Of a stretch of 53,342 nucleotides of DNA, positions 23,113 through 31,706 are shown one piece after another. The notes under the pieces are model-generated. The model did not search any database and was not told the origin of the DNA. It was given only the letters and a program-made list of their open reading frames with translations. Origin of the DNA: Nitrospirota bacterium (GTDB taxonomy: Bacteria > Nitrospirota > Nitrospiria > SBBL01 > JAADHI01); contig JAJDBT010000015.1 in assembly GCA_029261215.1 (NCBI GenBank), positions 1-53,342 on the forward strand, in the 5' to 3' direction. The position numbers and the translations under genes were made by a program. Each line of letters opens with the position of its first letter. Within the stretch, counting starts at the first letter, position 1.

Positions 23113-23973
23113 GTGAAGCTTGGGTTTTGGCATAAAATGACTGTCACGATTCCGGCGGCCTTGGAAGAGCGTGGATCGGCCTTATTGGTCGCGCTCGGAG
23201 CACAAGGGGTATGGGTCGAAGAGGCGGGAGAACAGGTGCATCTCAATGTGTTTTTCCCAGAATCTGTTTCAGTCGCGGATGCGGAGGGCTTGATTCAAGG
23301 GGCGTTTGTGGCTTTGCTTCCTGAAAAACTGGAGATCCGATCTGAAAGACTGCCAGAAGAGGAATGGCAGACGGCTTGGCAGACGCACTCGATTCCCATT
23401 CAACAGATCGGCGAAAAACTGGTGATTGTGCCACCCTGGGAAAAAAACCGACTTATTGCCTCAAATCGTAAGGTGATTGTGCTTTCTCCGGGCATGGCCT
23501 TTGGCACCGGCACACACGCCACGACACACAACTGTTTGGTGATGCTGGAAAAGGCGGTTTTGAAGGTCGGGGAGGGGCGTCTCTTGGATGTTGGCACGGG
23601 CAGCGGCATTCTGGCCATTGCCGCCGCAAAGCTCGGTGTGCGGCATATTACGGCCACGGAGATCGATCCTGTGGCTTTGGCCGTGGCCCAAGAAAATGCC
23701 AAAGCAAACAGGGTGGTTTCGAAAATGATTTTTCGGGCATCTATCCCCGCACACAGCCGATACAATTGTTTGCTGGCAAATTTGACCTCGTCTGTTTTAC
23801 TCGAATTAAGCGAAAGGTTAACGCAGGCCGTTTTACCCGGTGGGACCCTTGTTTTATCGGGGATGTTGAAAGGCGCACATGAAGCCGTGCTTGCACGTTT
23901 CCAGACTGCCTGCACCCTCATTCAATTAAAAGAAAAAGACAATTGGGTGAGCCTTTTCATGCAGAAAAAATAA
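23113..23973 (+). CDS. prmA: Ribosomal protein L11 methyltransferase PrmA
   Basis: The 286 residues have an N-terminal substrate-binding domain with the typical WQTAWQTHSIP region, then the methyltransferase domain: PGMAFGTGTHATTHNCL, the SAM-binding DVGTGSGILAIAAAKLG, TEIDPVALAVAQENAKAN and LLANLTSSVLLEL. PrmA methylates lysines and the N-terminus of L11 using SAM in the cytoplasm. The start is GTG at 23113, with GGAAGTGGAG about 9 bases upstream. It stands alone between selO and two small minus-strand genes. Confidence 0.93.
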   Translation: MKLGFWHKMTVTIPAALEERGSALLVALGAQGVWVEEAGEQVHLNVFFPESVSVADAEGLIQGAFVALLPEKLEIRSERLPEEEWQTAWQTHSIPIQQIGEKLVIVPPWEKNRLIASNRKVIVLSPGMAFGTGTHATTHNCLVMLEKAVLKVGEGRLLDVGTGSGILAIAAAKLGVRHITATEIDPVALAVAQENAKANRVVSKMIFRASIPAHSRYNCLLANLTSSVLLELSERLTQAVLPGGTLVLSGMLKGAHEAVLARFQTACTLIQLKEKDNWVSLFMQKK

Positions 23974-24015
23974 GACCCGCTGTTCAGCGATTCAAGGCCC
24001 GTATTGCTCGGTGTT

Positions 24016-24243
24016 TTATGCGGTGCGTTTCTCAATTTCCTGTATTTTCTGGTCGATGATGTTTCGTGCGTATTTCAGTGTCTCTGTCTGAATTTGGGTT
24101 AAAAGCGGGTTTTTTTGTTTTGGAAGCGCCACTTTCATTTCGATGTAATTTGAGGCCATTTCAAAATCCCGATGATCCGCAATCAGAATTTCGACTTCAG
24201 AGGCATCGCTTGTTTCTGAAACTTCTGTATATTGTATGTCCAT
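24016..24243 (-). CDS. Small hypothetical protein (75 aa)
   Basis: A soluble, charged protein of 75 residues with a C-terminal amphipathic helix (TLKYARNIIDQKIQEIEKRTA). The start at MDIQYTEVS is preferred because GGGAGAG sits just upstream; an earlier in-frame ATG lies before that site. No known family is recognised. It is the second of two minus-strand genes after the coiled-coil gene at 24749, separated from it by a strong hairpin. Confidence 0.5.
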   Translation of the reverse strand: MDIQYTEVSETSDASEVEILIADHRDFEMASNYIEMKVALPKQKNPLLTQIQTETLKYARNIIDQKIQEIEKRTA

Positions 24244-24310
24244 GATCTCTCCCATTCGATGATTTAATGATGTTGTCTCAAGCTGCGCTTTTCACGACCT
24301 TTGAATCAGG

Positions 24311-24349
24311 GTAATGGCCGCCCGTGATGAAAGCTGGGGCGGCCATTAC
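24311..24349 (-). terminator. GC-rich hairpin between two small genes
   Basis: GTAATGGCCGCCC and GGGCGGCCATTAC pair exactly over 13 bp around a 13-nt loop. It lies 14 bp beyond the stop of the coiled-coil gene on the minus strand. There is no long T-run on that strand. Confidence 0.65.
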
Positions 24350-24362
24350 AGAAAAAAGTGGA

Positions 24363-24749
24363 TTAGTTTTTTTCTTTTTCTTCTTCTTGCGCTTCAGCCT
24401 CTTCAGTCTCTTCAGTCTCTTCGGGTTCTTCTTTCACATCCAGTTCTTTATGAAGTCGTGTATCGATATCCACGATACGTGCTTCCCGTTCGGCCAGTTC
24501 CTTTATTTTTTCCTGAACCCCTAATTCTGCGGCCATTTTGTCCAGCCGGTTTTGAGAGATTTTTTCATAAACCGCATTGCCCAATTCTGCCAAAAGTTTG
24601 GTCAATTGTGTTTCAATGCGAACCCTTTCACGGCGGAGCAGGGTAATTTCGACCCCTTCGCCCGCCTTTTCGGTCAAGGTGTGTACCGCTGACAAAGCCG
24701 AATCAAAACCCATTTCCATGCCTCTGTAAATCCTGTCCCACAATTTCAT
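24363..24749 (-). CDS. Coiled-coil protein with acidic tail (128 aa)
   Basis: A 128-residue, mostly helical protein with long heptad-like stretches (RRERVRIETQLTKLLAELG, KIKELAEREARIVDIDTRL) and a C-terminal run of about 25 residues rich in Glu. GGAGG lies 8 bases before the ATG. No signal peptide or membrane segment is seen. It follows nuoN by 183 bp on the same strand but is probably separately transcribed. Function unknown. Confidence 0.65.
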   Translation of the reverse strand: MKLWDRIYRGMEMGFDSALSAVHTLTEKAGEGVEITLLRRERVRIETQLTKLLAELGNAVYEKISQNRLDKMAAELGVQEKIKELAEREARIVDIDTRLHKELDVKEEPEETEETEEAEAQEEEKEKN

Positions 24750-24932
24750 CGTGCTCGCCTCCGTTTAAAAGGGGTCTTTGTGATCCCTTTTTCAATAATC
24801 CAACATGCGCTATTTATGTTTCATATGACTTTTATAGAGATAAGACGCGCCGAGCTCAAAATCAAGGGGGAGAAGGTGTGACTTTATTATGAATATATGA
24901 ATAATTTGGCCTCTTCACTCAAAGCAGAAACT

Positions 24933-26417
24933 TTAGCGCAAGATCAAATCTGTAAAGACAGAGCCTGCGGCGATGGCGGCGTTGATGAAGGGTTTGGGCC
25001 AGACGCCAAGGAAGATCACCCCTGCGATGCTGACATAAAGCGCAACTTTAAGCGGCGCGGGGATATGAATGGGCGTGGTTTCTTTGGGTTCGACGGAATA
25101 GATTTTTTTGACGACAATCAGATAATAATAAAAAGAAATGACCATGTTAATGAGGGCGACGGAGACCAGAAAGATGAGCCCCTGATTCACGGCGGCGGTG
25201 ATGATATAGACCTTCCCGATAAATCCGGCGAGCGGTGGTACCCCGGCGAGTGAAAGCAAAAATACCAGCATGGCAAAAGCCATTAAAGGGGAGCGGCGGT
25301 TGAGTCCGGCAAAATCGTCAATTTCGTCTTTGTCGGTGAGATTCTGAAAGATGATGACGACGACAAAGGCCCCGATATTGGCAAAAAGGTAGGTGAGGAT
25401 GTAAAAGAGAATGGCTTCGATGCCGAGCCGCGTACCAGCGGCCATGCCGATGAGCACGGTGCCAATCTGCGCGATGCCGGAGTAGGCCAGCAGGCGTTTC
25501 ATATTTTTTTGTGCAATGGCGGTGATGTTGCCATAGGTCATGGAAAGGATGGAAATCGTGACAATCATCCATTGCCAGTCAGCTTTTAATCCGAGAAAGG
25601 CCCCGAACACAACGCGTAAAAAGATGCCAAAGGTCGCCGCTTTTGGAACGACGGAAAGATAGGCCGTTACCGTGGTGGGCGCACCTTGATAAACATCCGG
25701 AACCCAAGTGTGAAAAGGCACTGCGCCCAGTTTATAGCCGATGCCGATAAAAACAAAGAGTAGTCCGATGACAAGACCCAATGTGGCTTCTGGCGGATTT
25801 TGTGCAATTTCCTGAAAGAGGATAGTGCCTGTTGAGCCGTAAATGAGGCTGACGCCGTAAGTAATCAGACCGGCCGAAAGCGCACCCAGAATAAAGAATT
25901 TAATCGCGGCTTCGTTTGATTTGAGATCGTCTCTTAAGTAGGCGACCAGAATGTAAAAACCAAAGGTCGAAAATTCGAGTGTGATGAAAAGCGATAGAAA
26001 ATCGTTGGCAGAGACCATGAACATCATGCCGAGTGCCGCAAAGAGCATCAGAAAATAATATTCGCCTCTAAAATAAGGAATTTTTTCAACGGCATTGATG
26101 GAGGCGAGGGTCATCAGAATAGTCGAGAGGAGTATGAAAATCTTAAAAAAGATTGCCAGACGATCAAGAACGAACATGGTGCCGAAAGAGGTGCCACTTG
26201 TGCCGTCCACAGCATAAAGAACGAGTAGGGCGGTGATCAGGGTCATGCCTGCAATCGAAAAATAGGCGACCTTTGATTTATGTGTTTTAGGGAAAGCCAG
26301 ATCCATACCCAGCACGAGACAAGAAAGCAGAACCATCCAGAGCTCGGGCGCGATGAGTCGTAAGTTTAAATCAGCGAGGCTCAGGGTCGGCGGTATCATC
26401 TCAGGAATCGTCTCCAT
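24933..26417 (-). CDS. nuoN: Complex I subunit N
   Basis: The 494-residue membrane protein has about 14 helices and the proton-antiporter core of NuoN: Glu148 in LFITLEFSTFG (helix 5), Lys229 in GIGYKLGAVPFHTWVPDVYQGAPT (helix 7), and QKNMKRLLAYSGIAQIG in the second half. NuoN is one of the ion-translocating subunits that border NuoK. It is the last gene of the operon and overlaps the second NuoM gene by 17 bp. All expected polar residues are present, so it should be active. Confidence 0.95.
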   Translation of the reverse strand: METIPEMIPPTLSLADLNLRLIAPELWMVLLSCLVLGMDLAFPKTHKSKVAYFSIAGMTLITALLVLYAVDGTSGTSFGTMFVLDRLAIFFKIFILLSTILMTLASINAVEKIPYFRGEYYFLMLFAALGMMFMVSANDFLSLFITLEFSTFGFYILVAYLRDDLKSNEAAIKFFILGALSAGLITYGVSLIYGSTGTILFQEIAQNPPEATLGLVIGLLFVFIGIGYKLGAVPFHTWVPDVYQGAPTTVTAYLSVVPKAATFGIFLRVVFGAFLGLKADWQWMIVTISILSMTYGNITAIAQKNMKRLLAYSGIAQIGTVLIGMAAGTRLGIEAILFYILTYLFANIGAFVVVIIFQNLTDKDEIDDFAGLNRRSPLMAFAMLVFLLSLAGVPPLAGFIGKVYIITAAVNQGLIFLVSVALINMVISFYYYLIVVKKIYSVEPKETTPIHIPAPLKVALYVSIAGVIFLGVWPKPFINAAIAAGSVFTDLILR

Positions 26418-28026
26418 CTTTTAGCGTGGGCTGAATTTGTTGGGCGATGGCTGCGGCCGGTTTGCTGTCAAATCGGGCCAAAATGGGGTGGATGCCTTTT
26501 TCAATCACGCTGATAAATCGGCCTGGGAAAATGCCAAAAAAGAGGGTGAAAAAGACGAGGAGCACCAGAGGCAGGCGTTCGTACCATGTTGTGGCATCTT
26601 TGACTTTTGCCATTTTGGGGTTTAATTCTCCAAAAAACATATCGCGTGTCATCCGGAAATAATAGGCCCAGGTAATCGTTACGGCCAGGGCGGCAATAAT
26701 GGTTTGCACGGGATAGACACGCCACGCCCCCATAAAGACCATGAGTTCCCCGACAAAGTTCATCCCGCCTGGCAGCCCAAAAGACGCTGCGGCTCCGACG
26801 ACAAAACATGAGGTGACAAAAGGCATTTTGTGCACCAGTCCACCGAGGGAGGGGATATCGAGTGTATCGGTTTGATAATAAATAAAACCGGCGAGAGCAA
26901 AGAGCAGCCCCATGGCCATTGCGTCGGCATAGAGGAAGAAGACTGCACCGGTAAGGCTGATATGGTTGAGCGAAGCCAGGCCGAGAAAGATGTATCCCAT
27001 GTGGCCGACGGAAGAATAGCCGATGACAAACTTTGTGTCTTTTTGAAGAAAGGCGACCAGACCGCCATAGACGATGTTGATGACACAAAGAATGGCGATG
27101 AGCGGCATCCATTCTGCTGTGGCTTCCGGGAAGAGATAAAAACAAATACGGATGATTGTGAAATGCCCCAGTTTTTTCAAAACCCCCGCGTGCATCATAC
27201 TTGCGGCGGGCGGCGCGGCGGCATACCCGACCGGAGACCAGGAATGGAAGGGGAATATGGCGGCAATGGGCGCGAATCCTACAAAAATGAGTAAAAAGGC
27301 GATTTCTTTAATCCCGCTTGAAAGCTGTCCCTTTTCGGCGATATCGATGATGTTAAAGGTGTTGAGGCCGGTTTTAACATAGACGAGCAAAATGCCTAAA
27401 AGTGCGATGACGGCGCCGAGCGAGAGGTAGATGGTCAACTTCATCGCCGCGTATTCTTTACTGTTTTTGTTAAAGTTCAGAATGAAAGAGACAGACTGGC
27501 GCTTCTCTTCCCCCTTCATGTTGACCTCTCCTTTCATGTCTTTGTAGCCTTTGGTATGTCTCCCCCAAATGGTGAGAAAAAGGTACATAGGAATCACGGA
27601 CAGCTCATAAAAGAAGAAGAGGAAAAAGAGGTCAAGCGACATGTAGACCCCCATTGTTGCGGAGCCTAAGATCAGAAGGTTGATATAAAATTCTTTCAAA
27701 CGGTCTTTGACATCCCAGGAGACAAAAATACCGCAAAACATCAGGAGTGAAGAGGCCAGAACCATCGGTGCGCCAATACCGTCTACACCTAAAAAGAAGG
27801 AAATACCGAGGTTTTCGGACCAGACAGATTGTTCGATAAACTGAAAACCACCTTTGTTAATGTCAAAGGCATAGAAGAGATAAAGCGAAAAAAGGAATGA
27901 AAGTCCGGCGAAAGATGCGGCAAGGCCCTGAACCAAACCTCGTTGTTTGTTGGGAATAAAAAACAGGATCGTTGCCCCAATAAAGGGCGTAAAAAGAATG
28001 ATGGATAAGAGGTGGGCCTGAATCAT
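26401..28026 (-). CDS. Second NuoM-like complex I subunit, helix-7 Lys missing
   Basis: The 541-residue antiporter-like subunit keeps the helix-5 Glu (Glu141 in FFFYELSVIPMY) and the later QKDTKFVIGYSSVGHMGY region. In the helix-7 motif, where NuoM has F-K-x-P before PFHxW, it reads GFAPIAAIFPFHSW, so the pumping lysine is replaced by Ile254. A charged insert (about 155-190, KDMKGEVNMKGEEKRQ) is also unusual for NuoM. It overlaps the HicB-like gene by 4 bp and nuoN by 17 bp. It could be an altered channel or a structural spacer in a longer membrane arm, comparable to the 2M-type complex I known from nitrite oxidisers. Confidence 0.88.
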   Translation of the reverse strand: MIQAHLLSIILFTPFIGATILFFIPNKQRGLVQGLAASFAGLSFLFSLYLFYAFDINKGGFQFIEQSVWSENLGISFFLGVDGIGAPMVLASSLLMFCGIFVSWDVKDRLKEFYINLLILGSATMGVYMSLDLFFLFFFYELSVIPMYLFLTIWGRHTKGYKDMKGEVNMKGEEKRQSVSFILNFNKNSKEYAAMKLTIYLSLGAVIALLGILLVYVKTGLNTFNIIDIAEKGQLSSGIKEIAFLLIFVGFAPIAAIFPFHSWSPVGYAAAPPAASMMHAGVLKKLGHFTIIRICFYLFPEATAEWMPLIAILCVINIVYGGLVAFLQKDTKFVIGYSSVGHMGYIFLGLASLNHISLTGAVFFLYADAMAMGLLFALAGFIYYQTDTLDIPSLGGLVHKMPFVTSCFVVGAAASFGLPGGMNFVGELMVFMGAWRVYPVQTIIAALAVTITWAYYFRMTRDMFFGELNPKMAKVKDATTWYERLPLVLLVFFTLFFGIFPGRFISVIEKGIHPILARFDSKPAAAIAQQIQPTLKDGDDS

Positions 28027-28226
28027 CCTTGTTCCTTAAATTGAAGGTCTGAAATATTGAAAGTCTCCTGACGATTAAAAAGCAGGGTTTCTTCCAGCAT
28101 TGTGGTCAGGCTTTTTTGGAGGGCTTCACGTGAAGCTTCCAGGCAGTTGATTCCCGGAACCTCTTCGATCCATCCAATCCATGCGTCTGCATCTTTGATG
28201 ATCGCCGCTGTATATTGTTCACTCAT
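28023..28226 (-). CDS. HicB-like small protein inside the nuo operon
   Basis: The 67 residues match the HicB/UPF0150 fold: YTAAIIKDADAWIGWIEEVPGINCLEASREALQKSLTTMLEETL. HicB proteins usually are antitoxins that mask the HicA ribonuclease, but solitary members occur widely. No HicA-like gene is adjacent; neighbours are two NuoM genes, 13 bp away on one side and overlapping by 4 bp on the other. It must be translated with the complex. It may be a passenger, a regulator or an accessory factor. Confidence 0.75.
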   Translation of the reverse strand: MSEQYTAAIIKDADAWIGWIEEVPGINCLEASREALQKSLTTMLEETLLFNRQETFNISDLQFKEQG

Positions 28227-28239
28227 GATGCGTCCTAAA

Positions 28240-29826
28240 TTAAGGTGACTGATTTATTTTTGATTGAATCAGTAATGTGTCGTTTTTCGGACTTTCAGCC
28301 ATTTTCTGCGTTGCGGCAACCCGGTCTGTAATGAAGGTGACCGAGCTATCCATCATTCTCAAAAAAGGAAAGGGATAGATGCCCATCCAGAGTATGACCA
28401 CGACCAGCGCCGTGCAAATGCCGATTTCTATCCGGTCGAGATCCAGCAATTTTTTGTTTTCCGGATTGTTGAGTTCCCCCATCATTGTTCGCTGATACAA
28501 CCAAAGCAAGTAGGCACCAGCCAGAAGCACTCCAATGAAGGCGGGGGCCGCGATGTATAAATTACTTTTCATTGCGCCGATCAAAATGAGCAACTCTCCG
28601 ACAAAACCGTTTGTGCCTGGAAAAGCGAGTGATGAAAGGCTGATGACAAGGTAAAAACCGGCCAGTATCGGCACCTGTTTGGCCAGACCGCCATATTCCT
28701 TGATATCGCGTGTGTGACGTCGGTTGTAGAGAAAGCCAACGATAAAAAAGAGGCCGGAGGTCGAGATGCCGTGGTTGATCATTTGAATGATACCGCCCTG
28801 AATCCCTTCGGAATTGAGCGCAAAAATACCCAAAATCACAAAACCCAGATGGCTGATGGAAGAATAGGCAATTAATTTTTTGATGTCGTTTTGAGCGAGC
28901 GCGAGCAGTGCGCCGTAAATAATGCCGATGACCCCTAAAATGGACATGAGGGGGACAAAATAGGTCGAGGCTTCAGGCAAGAGTGGCAGTGAAAAGCGCA
29001 CAAATCCATAGGTGCCCATTTTCAAAAGGACGCCGGCCAGTAAAACGCTTCCGGTCGTTGGGGCTTCGACATGGGCATCGGGCAGCCAGGTATGAAAAGG
29101 AAACATCGGAACCTTGAAGGCAAAACCAAAAAAGAGCAGTGTAAAGACCCATATTTGTTTCTCTGATGTAAGCGGCACTTTAAATAGATCTAACAAGTCA
29201 AAAGAGTAGATGCCAGTCGCACTCTGATGATTTAAATAGAGAATGACAAAGCCGACGAGCATCATCACACTGCCCAGCAGGGTGTAGAGCACAAATTTAA
29301 GGGAGGCATAGTTTCTTCGCGCGCCGCCCCATGTTTTGATCAGGAAATACATGGGCAGCAGCATAATCTCCCAAAGCAGGAAAAACAGGAAGAGATCCAG
29401 TGCGCAAAACACGCCGATGACCGTGGTTTCCAGTACAAGCAGGCAAATGACATATTCTTTAAAATAGTGGTCGATGCCTTTCCAGGAAAAAAGCAGGGTG
29501 AGCACAGAAAGAAAGGTGGTCAGTACGACGAGCAGGACACTCACGCCATCGACCCCGACGTGATAGGTGATGCCCAAAGGCGCAATCCAGTCGAGACGCT
29601 CGACAAACTGCATATCTGGTGTGCCCTCACGGAAAAAAATAAGAAGCAGGGTCGAAAGTAAAAAAGAGGTGAGGGTGGCGAGCAAGCCGAATTTTTTGAT
29701 TTGTTTTTCATCATTTACAAAAACAAGCAAGACTGCGACAAGCAAGGGAATGAAGATCGTGAAGGACAAAACGGAAAATCCAAGCTGATCTTTCGCAAAT
29801 ATTTCACCAAGGGTACTGAGCATCAA
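28240..29826 (-). CDS. nuoM: Complex I subunit M
   Basis: The 528-residue subunit is a canonical NuoM: Glu153 in FFLLWEIMLLPMYFLIKTWGG, Lys238 in GFAFKVPMFPFHTWLPDAHVEAPT, a lysine in LLAGVLLKMGTYGF, and QNDIKKLIAYSSISHLGFV. NuoM is a proton-translocating subunit of the distal membrane arm. It starts 11 bp after the NuoL/Mrp-like gene and ends 13 bp before the HicB-like gene. All key residues are present, unlike the second NuoM copy. Confidence 0.95.
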   Translation of the reverse strand: MMLSTLGEIFAKDQLGFSVLSFTIFIPLLVAVLLVFVNDEKQIKKFGLLATLTSFLLSTLLLIFFREGTPDMQFVERLDWIAPLGITYHVGVDGVSVLLVVLTTFLSVLTLLFSWKGIDHYFKEYVICLLVLETTVIGVFCALDLFLFFLLWEIMLLPMYFLIKTWGGARRNYASLKFVLYTLLGSVMMLVGFVILYLNHQSATGIYSFDLLDLFKVPLTSEKQIWVFTLLFFGFAFKVPMFPFHTWLPDAHVEAPTTGSVLLAGVLLKMGTYGFVRFSLPLLPEASTYFVPLMSILGVIGIIYGALLALAQNDIKKLIAYSSISHLGFVILGIFALNSEGIQGGIIQMINHGISTSGLFFIVGFLYNRRHTRDIKEYGGLAKQVPILAGFYLVISLSSLAFPGTNGFVGELLILIGAMKSNLYIAAPAFIGVLLAGAYLLWLYQRTMMGELNNPENKKLLDLDRIEIGICTALVVVILWMGIYPFPFLRMMDSSVTFITDRVAATQKMAESPKNDTLLIQSKINQSP

Positions 29827-29837
29827 TACATCACTTT

Positions 29838-31706
29838 CTATTTAACCGCGACCATAAATTGTATGAGTTGATCTCCAAGAAGGACATAGAGGTTCACCAG
29901 AATAAAAATACCAATGATAATCATCATTGCATAGTTGTGAACAGAGCCTGTCTGGAGGCGTTTAAGAATATGGGCGGCGATATGATTGAGATAGCCGATG
30001 ACATTAATGAATGCATATACGACATACTTTTCAAAGGCATTTGAAAACCAGCTGCCACCAAAAACCCCACGGCCAATTTCGTTGACGATGCGGTCAATGA
30101 CGCCTGTATCAAATTTTTGGCAAAGGACGATAAACCATTTTGTCGGAGCGATAATGGCTTTTTTGTAGACCACGATAATAAATTCTTCCCAGATGGAAAT
30201 CGGCCCATTCGCAAATTTCATAAAGAATGTTCCCGCTTTCCGATAAAACCAGTCTGTATCGAGGCTGATGGTCTCATGAGGGCGGAGCTTTTCGACAAAC
30301 ATGAGGAATACGACTAGGGCGGTCAGAAGGATCTGAAACTGTATCACGAAATGACTCATTGTGAAGGCATGGTATTCCACGTCCGGGAAGGGCAAATAAT
30401 CGGTCAGATAATGGGGTTGTACTCCGAGCATAAAACAGAATATGGCCGCCAATGACATGCCAATGATCATATTCGGAGGTGGGTCAGTGACTTTAAGTCT
30501 TTTATCCCGGCCGACAAAAACATTAAAAGGCAGTTTGAGTGTTGTGGAGAGGAAGGTTCCTGATGCCGCCAGCGTTAAAAGCAGTGTCGTAATGGGGCGA
30601 TGGGCTTCCGCTGCGCTGGAAATAATCATGCCTTTGCTTATAAAACCGTTAAAGAAAGGTACGCCAGAGATTGAGAAGCCGCCGATCATGTAGAGCGCTG
30701 CTGTAATTGGCATCACCTTGCCGAGTCCGCCGAGCTCCGTCGCTTTGCGTTTTCCGGTCATGTAAATCACTGCACCCATGCCCATCATCAACAAACCTTT
30801 AAAGAGAATATTATTAATGGCGTGGGCCACGGCCCCATTTAAGGCCAGTTCTGATCCGATCCCAACCGCAGTGACCATGTATCCAACCTGGCTGATGATG
30901 TGGTAAGAAAGGAGCCGCCGAATATCGTTTTCCAGAATGGTCATCCCCAAGCCAAAAAGAGTCATGAAGAGGCCGACATAAATCAAGACCTCTGCACCCG
31001 GAAAGCCGCGCACAAGTGTATAAACGGCGACTTTTGTCGTAAAGGTGGCAAGCCAAATCGTCCCCGTCACGCTTCCTTCAGGATAGGCATCCGGTAGCCA
31101 GGCGTGAAGGGGGGGGCCGCCTGCATTGACTAAAAATCCAAAAAGCATGAGTCCGCCGGCCCACCCACTTGGGGAAATTGCACCAAAGCTGGCGTCACCC
31201 GTATTTACAACATGAACGATAATCCCACCCAGGAGCATCACTCCCCCAAAGGTATGGATCAGTAAATAGCGAAAACCGGCTCCAGCTGAGCGGGAATATC
31301 CTCCAAACCATATGATAAAGACCGAGGAAAAGGACATGATTTCCCAAAACAAAAAGAGGCTAAAGAGGTCACCGGCAAAAACAGCGCCCATTGCGCCGCC
31401 AGCGTACACAAAGGCTGCGATGTGTTCTCGAACTGTTTTTAAATGAAAACCATAAACCATACCGATGAATCCGATAATGCTGAAAATAAAAGCAAAGACG
31501 AGGCTTAAGTTATCTACACGGCCAAAAATCAGTTCTTGTCCCATAACATTCAGGACTCCGTGTGTCCCTTTTGAAGCATAATAAAGAGGGAGGATGGAGA
31601 GTAAGGGGACTCCCAATTGAACCAACTTTCTTTTGGTCTCATTTAAAAAAGGGAGTATGGCCGCTCCGATGAAGAAAAAGAGTGCTGGATGAACCCAATG
31701 AATCAT
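29838..31706 (-). CDS. NuoL/Mrp-like antiporter subunit with long C-terminus
   Basis: The 622 residues contain the antiporter core with Glu122 (LFLFWEIMSFS). In the helix-7 position the sequence is FLVNAGGPPLHAWLPDAYPEG, with Asn194 where most homologues have Lys. From about residue 455 a C-terminal extension follows with amphipathic helical stretches, ending LQTGSVHNYAMMIIIGIFI, like the lateral helix and last helix of NuoL. It probably occupies the distal NuoL position. The Asn variant also occurs, as far as I recall, in a family of MrpD-like subunits of anaerobes. It overlaps the MrpD-like gene by 4 bp. Confidence 0.85.
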   Translation of the reverse strand: MIHWVHPALFFFIGAAILPFLNETKRKLVQLGVPLLSILPLYYASKGTHGVLNVMGQELIFGRVDNLSLVFAFIFSIIGFIGMVYGFHLKTVREHIAAFVYAGGAMGAVFAGDLFSLFLFWEIMSFSSVFIIWFGGYSRSAGAGFRYLLIHTFGGVMLLGGIIVHVVNTGDASFGAISPSGWAGGLMLFGFLVNAGGPPLHAWLPDAYPEGSVTGTIWLATFTTKVAVYTLVRGFPGAEVLIYVGLFMTLFGLGMTILENDIRRLLSYHIISQVGYMVTAVGIGSELALNGAVAHAINNILFKGLLMMGMGAVIYMTGKRKATELGGLGKVMPITAALYMIGGFSISGVPFFNGFISKGMIISSAAEAHRPITTLLLTLAASGTFLSTTLKLPFNVFVGRDKRLKVTDPPPNMIIGMSLAAIFCFMLGVQPHYLTDYLPFPDVEYHAFTMSHFVIQFQILLTALVVFLMFVEKLRPHETISLDTDWFYRKAGTFFMKFANGPISIWEEFIIVVYKKAIIAPTKWFIVLCQKFDTGVIDRIVNEIGRGVFGGSWFSNAFEKYVVYAFINVIGYLNHIAAHILKRLQTGSVHNYAMMIIIGIFILVNLYVLLGDQLIQFMVAVK

